Shown here: positions 1 to 11,723 of the stretch, one piece after another
Numbering within the stretch: the first letter of the stretch is position 1
Layout: each line of letters starts with the position of its first letter
NCBI RefSeq assembly: GCF_040412425.1
Contig: NC_089766.1
Coordinates: forward strand, 20,797,653-20,861,652
Origin: Macrobrachium rosenbergii
Lineage: Eukaryota > Arthropoda > Malacostraca > Decapoda > Palaemonidae
Length of the DNA: 64,000 nucleotides
Reading direction: 5' to 3'
The notes under the pieces: generated by a model
Told to the model about the DNA's origin: nothing
What the model saw: the letters and a program-made list of their open reading frames with translations, nothing else
Databases searched by the model: none
Translations under genes and position numbers: made by a program

Positions 1-159
1 AAGGGTCCTTGGCATCGGGGCTTCCGGTTTTCGTCCGACCAAAAGCGAGGAGTCTTGTCAGCACAGTATTGGAACTCGTTGGTGATAGAGTGTTTGTTTT
101 TGCTTTTCGTGTTGTTGAGCGCGAGTCCGTGTATACGCTGTTTTTGTCTGTCAGGAGAG
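1..159 (+). other. Candidate exon cut by the window edge
   Basis: The stretch ends in a near-consensus splice donor (GAGAG|gtaagt, GT at 160-161). Two of the three plus frames are open across all 159 bases. In frame 1 it is 53 codons with a hydrophobic run near residues 30-42, which could be a membrane segment or signal peptide; frame 3 is also open and has an ATG at position 9. The 3' end is phase 0 in frame 1, matching the next candidate exon (449-547), which is also open in that frame. I recognise no domain. It could be coding, 5' UTR, or part of a non-coding transcript. The splice signal is seen in the sequence; the exon is inference. Confidence 0.3.
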
Positions 160-448
160 GTAAGTCTTCGTGGAACTTTGGTGGGGTTTTATATTGGTTT
201 CCTGAGGTACTGTTCTTCCATTTCAGAGTTTCACATTTTTGAGGTTTTTCCCTTAGTACGCTGTAAAATGTTTTATCGTTTTGTTATTGCAATTGATATA
301 TTCCGATAGTGCTCATTTTTATTGTAATTAATATTTAATTTGTTTTTGTATTTTTATTGATAATTGTCCATACTGTTTTGTATCTTGAAGCTTGTACATT
401 ACTGTGAGTTTTTAAGGTTATAGTTACGTTGGAATATTTCCTCTTCAG

Positions 449-547
449 GATTGTCTGAATTTCTATATTGCTCAAGAGTCGCTGACGGTTGGACATATCA
501 ATCTATCCACACGGACATTGGTAACGTATATTTCATCGCTCCAAAAG
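449..547 (+). other. Candidate internal exon, 99 nt
   Basis: The stretch is bounded by a pyrimidine-rich acceptor (tttcctcttcag|GA) and a strong donor (CAAAAG|gtgagt). The length is a multiple of three, and two frames are open throughout. In the frame that continues frame 1 of the upstream candidate it encodes 33 residues beginning DCLNFYIAQESL. In the other open frame the peptide contains DGWTYQSIHTDIGNVYF and would stop shortly after joining the 8557 exon (after GMDL). No family is recognised. The pair of good splice sites around an open 99-mer is the only support; RNA evidence would decide it. Confidence 0.33.
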
Positions 548-600
548 GTGAGTTAATGTTTCTAATTTATTTTTTGCAAAATTTTACTTCGCAAGCTATT

Positions 601-692
601 CCTCCCCTTCAGGGGGCGGAGCCTCTGTTGGGGAGGATGCCCTCTGACGTACGGTAGACTTCGGTCTGCCGTACGCCAGGGGGACTTGCGTC

Positions 693-720
<28 letters not shown>
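601..720 (+). other. Two GC-rich hairpins followed by a T tract
   Basis: A first stem pairs CCTCCCC (601-607) with GGGGAGG (about 629-635). A second hairpin at about 641-682 has an inner stem GTACGGTAGAC / GTCTGCCGTAC closed by a TTCG loop and extended by ccct/agggg pairing. About 10 bases later comes a run of roughly 27 T (692-719). The block is far more GC-rich than its surroundings. It may be the end of a short transposable element or a structured RNA; the T run would resemble a Pol III stop, but I see no A/B box. No function is assigned. Confidence 0.4.
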
Positions 721-724
<4 letters not shown>

Positions 725-3710
725 CAAAAGGCTTAGTACTAATCCGTATATTACGGTGTTCAATACAGGTATTAGAGGTTTGTGCAAATGGGAGTTCCTT
801 AGATTAGTCAGTGAAGGAATTTTAGTTATTCTTGAAGTTTTTGAAGTTTATTTGGTGAAATATTCAAATGTTAAACATTTCATAAGTTCATAACTAGTTA
901 AATAGATATATCTCAACTTACGAAATTAACTTTAACTTGGTGCGTAAATATTGATTTTAGGATTACTAAAGTTTACTTAGTTTTGAGATTTTCACTCGTT
1001 TTGAGATTTTCACTAGTTTTGAGGTTAGTGTAATGGAATAATATTGAGATTTTATTTATATAGTGTAATTTTGGGTTTTAAGGTCAAAGAAATTAAGTGT
1101 CTTTATAGTAATAGGGTATCTCTCGGTCGTCTGATTTTGTTAAATATAAGTAATCCCTAAAGTAAGAGCAATTTACAGATTTACCCTCCATTCAGTTAAT
1201 AATGAAACTTATATTCTTGTAACTTAAGTCAGATGCAATGTGATTGGGAATGGGCATACTCAGTTTTGCACAAATTTAAGATGTGATTGGTAGTGGTTGG
1301 TGGAGATATGTTCATACTAAGCGGAATAATTATACAGATAGTTTTCGTTGCTGAGTTCTGTACGTGGGACTGAGGTAGTGGCTGATGTGTAAAAATGTAA
1401 GATATATAACCTTGTTTTGCGGCAGTTTTACTTGCAATTTTGACTTAAACAGGTCGCAAGTTCAGCTTAGATGGTTGCTACTACAACATATTATTAAGCT
1501 TTTCAGTTTTTTCATTCATGGCGTAGTCAGTATTCTTATAACTGATCTCCTGTAATTGTCTTCATTTATTCGTAGTTTAATTTAGTCTTAACCTTTGGTT
1601 TTGGTCTGACAGGTATTTTCAACTTGTGCAGAGCTCACGGCAGTGTGGTATTAAGATAGGATGGAGAAACACTGTTAAGTGTGGTACACGGAGGCCAACT
1701 GAGCAACTTCGAGAACTTGGCTGTTTCTTGAGAAAATGTTGAAGCCCACTTTCTTAGTGTTGTCTAGCCTTGTTATGAAGACTGTCATTGAAGAATGGAA
1801 GAGGAATGCTGTGATCTTCGTGTTTGATTTTTGATATAACAAACTATTTTAATAGAATAACACTACGTCAGCAGAACTAGCAGCATATTCTTAATTACTA
1901 CCTGGTCCTAATGTAACTACTATGAATAAAATTTAATATTTTCGTATTAAACTTTTTGACTAGCGATTGTGTAATGCGTTGGTTGAACACTTGAGGTTTT
2001 CTTGGAAGTTCAGAGAATTTATGGAATTGTGTAATTTGGCTCTTAAATGTACGTACCTTCAACATTTGTTTTAATCAATTAAAACACTATTCCTAGCAGA
2101 CAGAATTTTGTCTTAAATATAAGCCCAGTAAATTAGATGAGTTGCTACGAAGGGACGGTAACTATTGGGAACTTGTAATTAAAGGGGAGCAGAACGGTGT
2201 AAATATAAATGTTTCAGTTTAGAAATTTGAAAGATATTACATTTAATAAGTTCGTAATAAGTTCGCAACACAGTCTGATGTCAAATGTGATGTATATTCG
2301 CTTACTGAAAGAAAACAAATGTAAAGAAAGAAAACTGAGAATGTAAATATGTTCCTGCTGACCATTATCTTTGAAAAACTTACTGAGAAAGAAAACTGAG
2401 AATTAAAGCTGAGAATGTCCCAAAATTCTATATGTAAAGAGAAAACTTGAATTCTATGTACCTGAGAATAAAGAGAAAGAAAACTGAGAATGTGAAATTA
2501 AACTGAGAATGTAGAAAATTTTCCAAAATTCCAAAGTATGCATTGAAATTAATCTAGAATGATTTTCCTATCAAAAGGTTCTTGAAATTTACGCTGAGAC
2601 AGTTCAATAGGGCAGTGACAATTGCTGCATGGTTGTACCGCGAGAGATACCCTTGTGTTTAAAGTTCGAAGGCTTATGACCTTCGTTAAACTCTGGACAG
2701 TCAGAGGTGGAGTTTTCGAAAATTAAAATTCAGGACTTGTGATCCTTTATAGTGTAATCAAATCTGATGGGTATAATGTTAATTTGATTTGATAGAATTA
2801 AATTGCCCCCAACATGAAAATTAGGTGAAGTAATGAATTTAATTTAATTTCTCTTGATATATAGTGCTCAAAATAGCTTAATAGTGGCAGTGGTTAGCTA
2901 TTGCGTTGCCAGTTTGAGAGAACTAAACTATCGGTCCCTAACTACCCTGATAATACGTAGAACTAGAGAACTTAATCCCAAATAATTTCAAAGATAACGT
3001 GGCTCCCACCGCTGACTGGATGAGTTTTAGACTAAGATAGGAACAAAAATATTAAGTTTAGTAATAACAGGAATAGTCTTGGAATATACTGATCTTGAGG
3101 CCTCTCGGCAGGTCTGTTGGTGGTAGAGGAGTCTGTCAAGAAAACCAAATTTGCGAAAGCATTCTGGAAGAAAGCAGGAAAGCACAGCAATGGTTTAGAA
3201 GTTGTGGAGACCATCTGTTCAACAGGTAACTAAGGAGGGTTATAGCAGGTATTGTATGGTATGCCAATGAAACTGGATACTAGATTGTAACTTTTATCCA
3301 TTGTAACCGTGCTTACGAGTATATATTTAGTATAAGAAAAAGTAACATTTTTTAAGCCTTGTCAATTGGATAATGACTGAAATGACTGACTTCTACCGAG
3401 TTGCTTTGGCCATAACATCTTCAGTTTATGGAAAAGATGTATTATTACTGAGAGGCTATTCTCTCGCTTTTTGTTCATCATATAAAACCGAAATCGGGAA
3501 TTGGTCAATCATAACAAAGGTATATGATCCTGCAATTTTTTTCGCCTATTATGAAGAGATACTTAAAGCCCTGTAACCACTTGTGTCGAAATAAGGCTCT
3601 CTTCATTTTGCTATCAATACTTCGTTCCCTCAAAGAAAGTAATTTGAAATTATCTTTTTGAAGACATTACACAGTGGTACATACCCTACATGCTGTGCAA
3701 GCATACGGAG

Positions 3711-3713
<3 letters not shown>
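721..3713. other. AT-rich DNA without recognised features
   Basis: I see no domain, tRNA or transposable-element signature. Short ORFs such as one at 3373-3576 (67 codons, plus) show no recognisable motif. If the flanking candidate exons are real, this stretch is intronic. Confidence 0.5.

Positions 3714-3784
<71 letters not shown>
3714..3784. repeat. (CT)n microsatellite
   Basis: An uninterrupted CT dinucleotide run of about 71 bases. Confidence 0.95.
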
Positions 3785-3786
<2 letters not shown>

Positions 3787-3942
3787 CACCGTTTAACTTG
3801 TACACAAGCACACGTTATAGAAAACCGACCAAAAAATAATGACTGTTAAGAAATGCGTAATATATTTGCAGTCTCTGAAAACTTGAGAGACTCAAAGGAA
3901 CAAATCGGCCAGGTATGCATATGTATACAGTGTATATTTGCA

Positions 3943-4250
3943 TCTCCGTAGGGGCATTGTGCCGTCAGTGCTTCCTGCAGGGTGCACTGTAGTTATTACT
4001 AAAGGTTCTTTGCAGCAACCCTTTGGCCCCTAGCTGTAACCCCTTCCGTTCCTTTTACTGTACCTCCATTCATATTATGTCTTCCATCTTGCTTTCCACC
4101 CTCTCCTATCAATTATTTCAAAGTGCAATGCGAGGTTTTCTCCTGTTACACCTCTCAAACCTCCTACTCTCAATTTCCTTTCCAGCTCTGAATGACCTCA
4201 CAGGCTTCAATGCTTGGCCTTTGGCCTAAGCTCAATGTTCCATTCCATTC
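3943..4250 (+). repeat. SINE-like dispersed decapod repeat, copy 1
   Basis: The stretch contains the motif series tgccgtcagtgc, then ggttctttgcagc, then ggcccctagctg, then ctgaatgacctca, then cttggcctttggcc. The same order recurs at 4401-4688 (same strand) and in reverse at 51108-51337. I recall this repeat as very common in decapod genomes, but its class has to be checked in Repbase or Dfam. There is no protein-coding capacity: the 68-codon ORF across it is incidental. Confidence 0.7.
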
Positions 4251-4400
4251 CTGTATATATGCATGTCTTCAGAGAGATTCTATTTGCATTTGAAGTCCAC
4301 CGAAACCACCTCTACTCGACACTTGCCTTTGGTTTATATGACGTGAAATCCATTTGGATTGAAAATCCGTAGCTTTGTGGCCGCGTCTCATCTGTTCCAT

Positions 4401-4688
4401 CCCGTAGGGGGTTAGTGCCGTCAGTGCACCTCATGCTGTGCACTGTAGGCAATACAAGGTTCTTTGCAGCGTCCGTTCGGCCCCTAGCTGCAAGCCCTTT
4501 CATTCTTTATACTGTACCTCTGATCATATTCTCTTTCTTCCATCTTACTTTCCTTAACCTTCTCCTAACAATTGTTTCATAGTGCACCTGTAAAATCTTT
4601 TACTGTCAGTTCCCCTTTCAGCGCTGAATGACCTCATAGGTCCCAGCGCTTCGCCTTTGACCAAAATTCTATACTCAATTCCATTTGC
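4401..4688 (+). repeat. SINE-like dispersed decapod repeat, copy 2
   Basis: A direct-orientation copy of the repeat at 3943-4250, sharing gtgccgtcagtgc, aaggttctttgcagc, cggcccctagctgc and gctgaatgacctca. The two copies are about 150 bases apart and clearly diverged, so this looks like independent insertions or an old tandem duplication. Confidence 0.7.
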
Positions 4689-5071
4689 AAACATGCGACC
4701 TTTTTTTTACTTCATACTTCTACTAGTGTGTCTTTGACATTTGTCCGTTTGTCTAAAATGCAACTTCTTGGTTAAAGGTTTTCAGTGATTGACAACCTGC
4801 ATCATCCTGATTCATTTATATCTTATTGGCAATAATGTCTGAAAAACGAAAACCTTTGGGAAATTTCAGGATCACACAACTACAGTAGGTTGTTGTAGGT
4901 TTTTTTTTTTATACTTGAGCATCATAATTGTCTGAAAAGTCTTGATTTTCTCTGGTATTTAATATTTTATTTCATTTGCATTTTATATAGAGATTGTGCT
5001 AGTTTACTACCAGAGGGACCTCGGTAATATGAAATCGAGTTCAGGAACTAAACTTCCAAATCGTATTTATG

Positions 5072-5073
<2 letters not shown>

Positions 5074-5149
<76 letters not shown>
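5074..5149. repeat. (CT)n microsatellite
   Basis: A pure CT dinucleotide run of about 76 bases immediately upstream of the LINE fragment at 5210-5760. Confidence 0.95.
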
Positions 5150-5151
<2 letters not shown>

Positions 5152-5209
5152 AATACAGAGAAAAACGCTCAGATGTATACCATTAAAGCAAATACTAACA
5201 AACAGCAAC

Positions 5210-5760
5210 CCCTCAGCCAAAGTGGTTCAACAGAGAAATTAAAAATAAAATGAGAGAAAGAGACAGATTGCACAAATCAATGAATCCACCCAACACCAGA
5301 AGCAGCAAGCAGGCTTAAAGAATTCTGTAGAAGGTGGACAAATTAGTAAGAAATGCAAATATAAATGAGGATCAGAGAGTTGCATCAGTTTGAAAGGAAA
5401 ACTCAAAAGAATTCTTTGCTCATGTTAAAGTAGGAAGCCAATAAAAAATAGTATAGGTCCCATAAGAGACAATGGAGGAAACCCAGTGAACTCAGAATTG
5501 GAAAAAAGTGTTATTAAATACATTTTTTTACTAGTGTTTTCACAATTGAAGACACTACCTCAATCCCTGAACCAGCTATTAAATATGAAGGGGCAGAACA
5601 GCTTGACTAAATAATATTTACCGAAGAAGACGTTAAAAACAAAATAGAAAAACTAAAGTTCAGATCTCCTGGCCCAGATGGGATTCATCCAAGAGAAATT
5701 AAAGAGTTAGAGAGGAGAAAGTTCCTCACCTATATAACTCTACAGAAAAATTGCAGAACA
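5210..5760 (+). pseudogene. Non-LTR retrotransposon ORF2 fragment (RT start)
   Basis: Translation in shifting plus frames gives the typical linker and start of a CR1/L2-type LINE reverse transcriptase. It runs WFNREIKNKMRERDRLHK near 5220, then EFFAHVK, then FTSVFTIEDTTSIPEPA, then FTEEDVKNKIEKLK, and SPGPDGIHPREIKEL near 5667-5715. The last string is the conserved RT motif at the start of the fingers. Stops and frameshifts interrupt it, and neither the endonuclease nor the YxDD box is present, so it is a dead 0.55-kb piece. The clade is assigned by motif resemblance only. Confidence 0.8.
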
Positions 5761-8556
5761 AAGAAAGGCACAAAAACTATGGAAACGGGGTAATGTGCCA
5801 CCGGTTATTTTTCATTAGCCCATATGACCATCTGACGCCAATGCACTAAACCTAAGGTTTGATATAGTAGTCACGTGAGATTGATAGAATGAAACAAAGA
5901 GCACTGAAGACAATTCACTTAAATGTTTAAGAGCTTTTGTTTTCACACTAAAAAAATCTGAAGTATGAAGTAAAAACTGCAAATCGTCCTAAACTAAAAT
6001 ATCATTACAGAATTATCATGGACTGCGAAAATATTCGAAGTTAAGTTTTTTCAAGTACAATTTCTTGAACCGCCAATGCTTACGTACCTCAATCCAGTGA
6101 AGCTGAATTCGTCAGTTGTGAATATATCTTGTATCGATGATTTTTTGCAATAGAAGATACTTTTATACATTCCTTAGTCCTTAATGAAGATATTTTTATT
6201 ATCAGAAATTTCGGGTTTCTAGTAAAGGTAAATTTTCTGTCAAACGAGGAAGGCTTCATCTACGCCTGGGTGTCATTTTCAATTAAAAGTGAAAGATATG
6301 ATTAATGAAACGTGGCAAGTGCGCGGCTGACTTAAATCCATTGTTAGGGACTTCGTTTTTTACGACTATTAAGTAGCAGCAAAAATGATTCCCGAACCTT
6401 CTGAACTCTGACCCGGCTCTGAGGCAGTTCTCCCGTTACTTCATGACGACGCTAAACAGCCACAAGGGCTATGAGTGCATGCTTGCGTTTGATCTGTTTT
6501 AATATAGTAACTGCCAGTTACGTTTAAATTCTTTTACTCAGCTGTATTTTTATTGAAAAGGATAAGCTGGCAGCCTTCACTACTTAACGCAGATTTCTTT
6601 AATACGAATATAAGACAGTTACGTTAATGTCTAGCTAAGACTTAATAGCCCTAACAGTAATAACGGCGATGAATGAGCAGTTTTCCCACCCCTCTGTTTT
6701 AAGTACTGTAGAAATGCACTGACATCTCTTTATTAACGAAAGAAAGGGAAGATTCTAAATAAAGGTTTTGATACTCAGAGTGCATTTGATATATGGCAAG
6801 GAATTATTAGCTTATTACCTAGATATCACAGCCTTAATGCTCTTTATAGCTTTTACACTACTAACAATAGCGCGAAGTTCATTAACATGCCAAAGACAAT
6901 TGTTCAAATTAAGGGTCCAGCAATGATAAAATCATTTGTGTTGTTACCCTAACACCATCAGATACCCGATTGGTGAGGGCATTAGCCAGATCTACACAGC
7001 AGAGGACATTGACTGATAGTGAAAATATCTAAGTACTACTACACTCACTTCCTTGTCATGTCAAGCTACTTACATCAAGCTTTACTGTTCCAAACATTTT
7101 GTTAGGATATGAGTTGAGGTGAAAGGAATAAAAAATCAAATGACTAATTATAATTTTGATGAAAATGTCGTGTATATTCAGGGCCCATTTTGGAGATTTA
7201 TTATTTTTAATGATAACTCCACTTTATAGAATCCGATACAATCTTAAAGAAGCAAGCAAGTTATTTAGGTAATTTCGTAGATTCAATTTCTGTTCCCTCT
7301 TGTTATTCCACATTCCAGTTCAGTCATTATTCCTGTAAACCTTATCTGTATGTGCGTGCATGTGTGCGTGTCTGTCTTGCTGTTAGGTTTCATGTATCCT
7401 TTTGTAATTTGGTTCTCGTTCAGTGGTTTTAGAATGATCATTCTTATCTGGCGATGTCCAAATCACAGAATAACGCAGGCAGTAGGTCAGCATAAATGCC
7501 GTTAAAATCACGCAAGGTTTTGTAATACCAAGATAACAGGAACCCGAATGAACGTTACTCAGAAAGCAAGTTGAAAGGGAGGGGAAAGAGGCTGTCGGCC
7601 ACCGTCAGTGTCATGGAATACTTTCCGGTGTTGATTAAGAGCCAACTCGATAATTAGCTAATTTATCCTCAATGCAGATGTCTTTCGGTTTAGTTTGCCA
7701 AACAAGACTAAAAGCCCATACAGGAATAAAGCCACTTAGTGATGTGAATTAAGAACCTAACTGTAATTAGTTCAAGTTAACATAAAAGATATTCAGAGAG
7801 TTATGTAATAAAATGTGCACATTCAGCGTTGTAACTTTAAAACTAAATGAAAACACAACGATATTTTTTATATTGAAATCATATAGAAGTATATATACAT
7901 AAAAGGATAACGAAAAACAAATGATTTTGTTTCGTCCAAAATTGTACATACTGTAGTTGTCTTGAATGCAGCCGCGAAAGATTACTCAGTGTAACTATAA
8001 ATGAAATGTAACAGATTAACCATCAAAAATTCAGTTAAAAAATGAGACCTTTCTTTAGCCAGATACAGTAAAATTTATTTCGTAAGATAGATAGGAATTC
8101 ATAACCAACAAGATCGTATTTTGGTTTAATGGCAACGTTATTAAAGTTTTTATTAAATTTTCTATATTATACAGTAAGATATTGGCAAAATAAAAGTTAA
8201 CTTTCAGCCTCTAAATTTTCATCAGTAAGTTCATATTTTACCATGTGAAATCCACTCAGTAAGGCGAGAGGTTAAACTAAATGTAGTTTTAAATATGCCA
8301 TACACATCTGTTTACACGTAGTTGTAAGGCCATGGAGTGGCTAGTTAAAAAAAAAACCTATGTAACATTTCCAGAGTTTTATATCTGAAAGAAGAAATGG
8401 CTTTTTGTATCATAGAATGAAAAAAAAATGTTACTGGCTTTTTGTTTAAATATTCAGTCAGATCTAATTCTTCAATGTGTCAGTATTCCAAAAAAATTAT
8501 TGTTATTTGCCACATCTCACGTCTGTTAAATCGATTTTTTTTTTTTTATTTTGCAG
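5761..8556. other. AT-rich DNA without recognised features
   Basis: No ORF of note, no recognised repeat and no RNA gene. It is bounded by a dead LINE fragment and a candidate exon. Confidence 0.5.
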
Positions 8557-8634
8557 GTATGGATTTATGAGGAAGCAGCCATGACCCAGGCCACTGACGT
8601 AAGCCAATCTGATAGAACTCATCAGGTCGGAACA
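8557..8634 (+). other. Candidate exon, 78 nt, possible first coding exon
   Basis: The left edge is a strong acceptor (a run of T then attttgcag|G) and the right edge a good donor (GGAACA|gtaagt). The 78 bases are open in frame: VWIYEEAAMTQATDVSQSD, then RTHQVGT. An ATG at 8581 lies in a favourable context (gcagccATGa), so this could be the exon where translation starts if the exons at 1-159 and 449-547 are 5' UTR. Alternatively all three are coding in phase 0. No family is recognised. The splice signals are seen; the gene model is inference. Confidence 0.35.
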
Positions 8635-9334
8635 GTAAGTTTTGATTCACCCTGGTGTGGAATTTTCTCTCTTATAATTTCTGCACAATTCTATTTTGCT
8701 TTATCCTTCCAAAAATTGTAATTTTTTTTTTGTTCATTCATTTTTAAGCCCTATGCATTCTCCGAGTTGAGTTTTTCATAAAGAGAAGTTTTTCATTCAC
8801 AACTGTATCACAATACCACATCCTCTCACATGCTGGGATATGGCAGTAAATCCCGGCTCTGCTGAGTCTGAGTCTCGAGGTCATGGGATGGCGGTTGAAC
8901 TGCAGATGTTGGGCCGATGTTTTCCTGGGATGCGCCTCAGTAGCTGCCATAATCAGGGCATCTGTCCTGGGCATGATTACAAGTGGCTTCCCACCTCGAG
9001 GCTGTTCTCAGCGAACCCTCCTCCTCCCACTAGCGGATCCACTTCCTGATCCTTTTCGCGGTCTTCCCCAATCGATGAGTTTTACTCGGCACCGTTGTTC
9101 CACAACTCGGTGATTCTGCCTCGTTAAGCATGATTTATGGGGCGCACCCTTCGGGCGTAGCTGTTGTGGCCGAGGAATTTTTCATTAAATAGAAGTCTTG
9201 ATGCGCAGATGTATGCTGGCCATATCATCACATCATTACATCAAATATCTAACTATTCGAAGAAAACCTTTGATAAAGGTATCCACTTTCTGACAGTTTT
9301 AAAAGAATTTGCATTATTTAAACCTCGCAGCCTC
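8635..9334. other. Unassigned DNA
   Basis: Overlapping short ORFs at 8744-9113 on both strands lie in a locally GC-rich patch and show no recognisable motif. Nothing else is supported. Confidence 0.4.
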
Positions 9335-9541
9335 CGAGTCAATCGTAGCCGGTAAGACTATTTCCTTGGGCAGTTTTTCCAAAAACGAAAATTCTCGTCA
9401 AAACTGTCGCAAGGAAAACCTGTGCTATTTATCTTCGGTAACATAAATATATAAGATACATTAATCTTGTGGGATGAATAAGAATAGTAAGGATTAATGC
9501 GTTGAGTACATAGCAGCCCATTAGAATAAGAACGAGAATAA

Positions 9542-9545
<4 letters not shown>

Positions 9546-9589
<44 letters not shown>

Positions 9590-9596
9590 AGATGTG
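9546..9596. repeat. (GA)n microsatellite
   Basis: A GA run of about 40 bases with a short imperfect tail. It corresponds to the (GA)n at 22347-22409 in copy B. Confidence 0.9.
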
Positions 9597-10947
9597 AGGA
9601 AATCGAGGGTGACAGAAAGTAAAACTTTTTGTAATGAAATGGACCCCTTCGGCCCAAATGGGCCATAGAATGGGAATGCTATCAAAGGCCTCAGTTTCGA
9701 AGAAAAGGCTCCTGAATCTCTTCTCTGTCCCCGAAATCTTTTGCATCTTGGAGGAATTCTTTGGAAAGGAGGACGATGACTACCCGATGAAATATGGTAC
9801 TTTAAGTGGCCTAGCTGTCTCAGTCCTTCCTAAAAGTTCCTCTTCTAAGGTCAAGATTCCTACTGGTTCTAGTTCTCCTTCGCTGCTCATAGCATTAAAT
9901 TACATATACGTAAGACCCAGTCTCGACTGACTGTTTATCACGCTTGACCATTGCATTAAGAAACAAGAGCACTACGAACATTCAATCAACCGAGATATTT
10001 GCATGCGTATTTGTAAGCAAGAGGAGCACTTAGAAAGAAACCTAAAAATAATAGGAAAAGAGAATAAATTCCTTTTTCTAGTGGCTGTCGTGTCTTGTGT
10101 GTTTTAACTTTGTTACAGTAATAGGGAGATAGTTCATATGAAACCATTTATGTGAGTCACATTCAACGTATGAAACCATCTTAAAATGACTCATATCTTT
10201 TCATTTTGGAGACATAGTAATTTCATATGAATTCGCTAGCAAGTGCCTCCGCCCCCCTCCTTTGTTGTTGTTGGTTGTTCTGTTGTCATCTACGACTTAA
10301 AAACAAGGGTTTAAAGATTAAGCAGCTCCCATTTTTGAACACTTGAGCAAAGAAACATCTGTGTTGGACGCATCCCCTGCCCCATAGGAGGAGGGATAAA
10401 GCAGAAAAATAACACACGCCGGGCTGAAGGAAATGAAGATAAATTGGCCCCTTTTCTACGTGGCTGTCGTGTCTTGTGTGTTTTACTCACTTTGTTATAG
10501 TAACGTGGAGACAGTTCATCATATGAAACTCATCTTAAACTGACCCTGAAGAGAGTCACGCTTTGTCTGAAAGCCAGTTATTAACGAGCCTCTTGCACCA
10601 TCTAAAATTTACCTTTGACTCACATTATTATTTTGTCTTTTTTCATTTCTTGGTGCATATCTCATTTCAGAGGACCCTATTTCATATGAATGGCTGGAAT
10701 AGTTTCATTGATTAGAGTTCATAATCGTTACTAATGTCACTACTTTCATGCATGTCTATTCCCTGAGTAACCAGAGCTCCATCATATGCAACATATCTTT
10801 GTTTTTCCTCTTTTTTACGTTTTCTTACCCACGGAATCACAAGGTTCTGGCGTAAATTGCATATTTCAAACTAAAAGACGTGAAAAACGTGACTTTCTCA
10901 TGCTACAAATCTAAAAAGTTCAACAAATATTTTCATCATTTAGTCCA

Positions 10948-10986
10948 TATCTATCTGTCTATCTATCTATCTATCTGTCTATCACT
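10948..10986. repeat. (ATCT)n / (GTCT)n tetranucleotide repeat
   Basis: Imperfect tatctatctgtc units. A shorter version is present in copy B near 23250-23280. Confidence 0.8.
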
Positions 10987-11653
10987 CTCTCATTATAGAA
11001 AGAGAAGCGAATAGAAACTATGATGGTACTACAAACATCTAATTTATGAAAAAAACCACGATAGTATTACTTGCATCTATTTCATGAAAACTAATCTTAA
11101 TTTATTCTGTACAGATGAACTCTATATTAGTTATCCAAAAGTTTCCATTAGAAAACAGACACGAATTCTAATAAGTGGCTGGCTCAGTCACGAACAATTC
11201 ATTATACGTTGTCACTATCCGTCTTATGTTGGTTTCCTTTGTTTTCCTTCGGCTGTTGAAAAGCAGCGCTGGTATTTAGTGCTTTCAGTCCTGCTGTTGG
11301 ATACCAAAGAAGAATCCTCTGCATTTTTATAAGTGAAAAACAGTCACTAGTTATAAAGACTGTCTTCACCAGGAGAGAGAGAGAAAGAGAAACAACCGCA
11401 AAATTGACAGACCAAAGTTGCTTATCTTTGCCTTTGGGTTTCTCTGTCTGTCTGTCTGTCTGTCTTGATTCTGTTCGATTCTCTGCACTCTGTTTTTTCT
11501 CTCTCTCTCTCTCTTGATGTGCACTTTCTGTAGTGGCGTTGATCACATTTATTTTGATTCATCAGCGAAACCCTTTATGAATAAATGGAGTATTTGGGAA
11601 CATTCTGCTCCGCACTAGGAAAAGTGGGCACATATCCTGTTTTCTTCACATTT

Positions 11654-11687
11654 AATGGAGAGAGAGAGAGAGAGAGAGATGGCAAGT

Positions 11688-11721
<34 letters not shown>
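11654..11721. repeat. Split (GA)n microsatellite
   Basis: Two GA runs are separated by a short unique spacer (tggcaagttttg). In copy B the corresponding site is a single longer (GA)n at 23893-23963. Confidence 0.85.

Positions 11722-11723
<2 letters not shown>

Noticed and set aside
9634..9930. A host gene shared by 9634-9930 and 22454-22738
   Set aside because: The ORF is present in both duplicated copies but only as part of the repeated block, has no recognised domain, and its conserved frame is too short and indel-scarred to support a gene.
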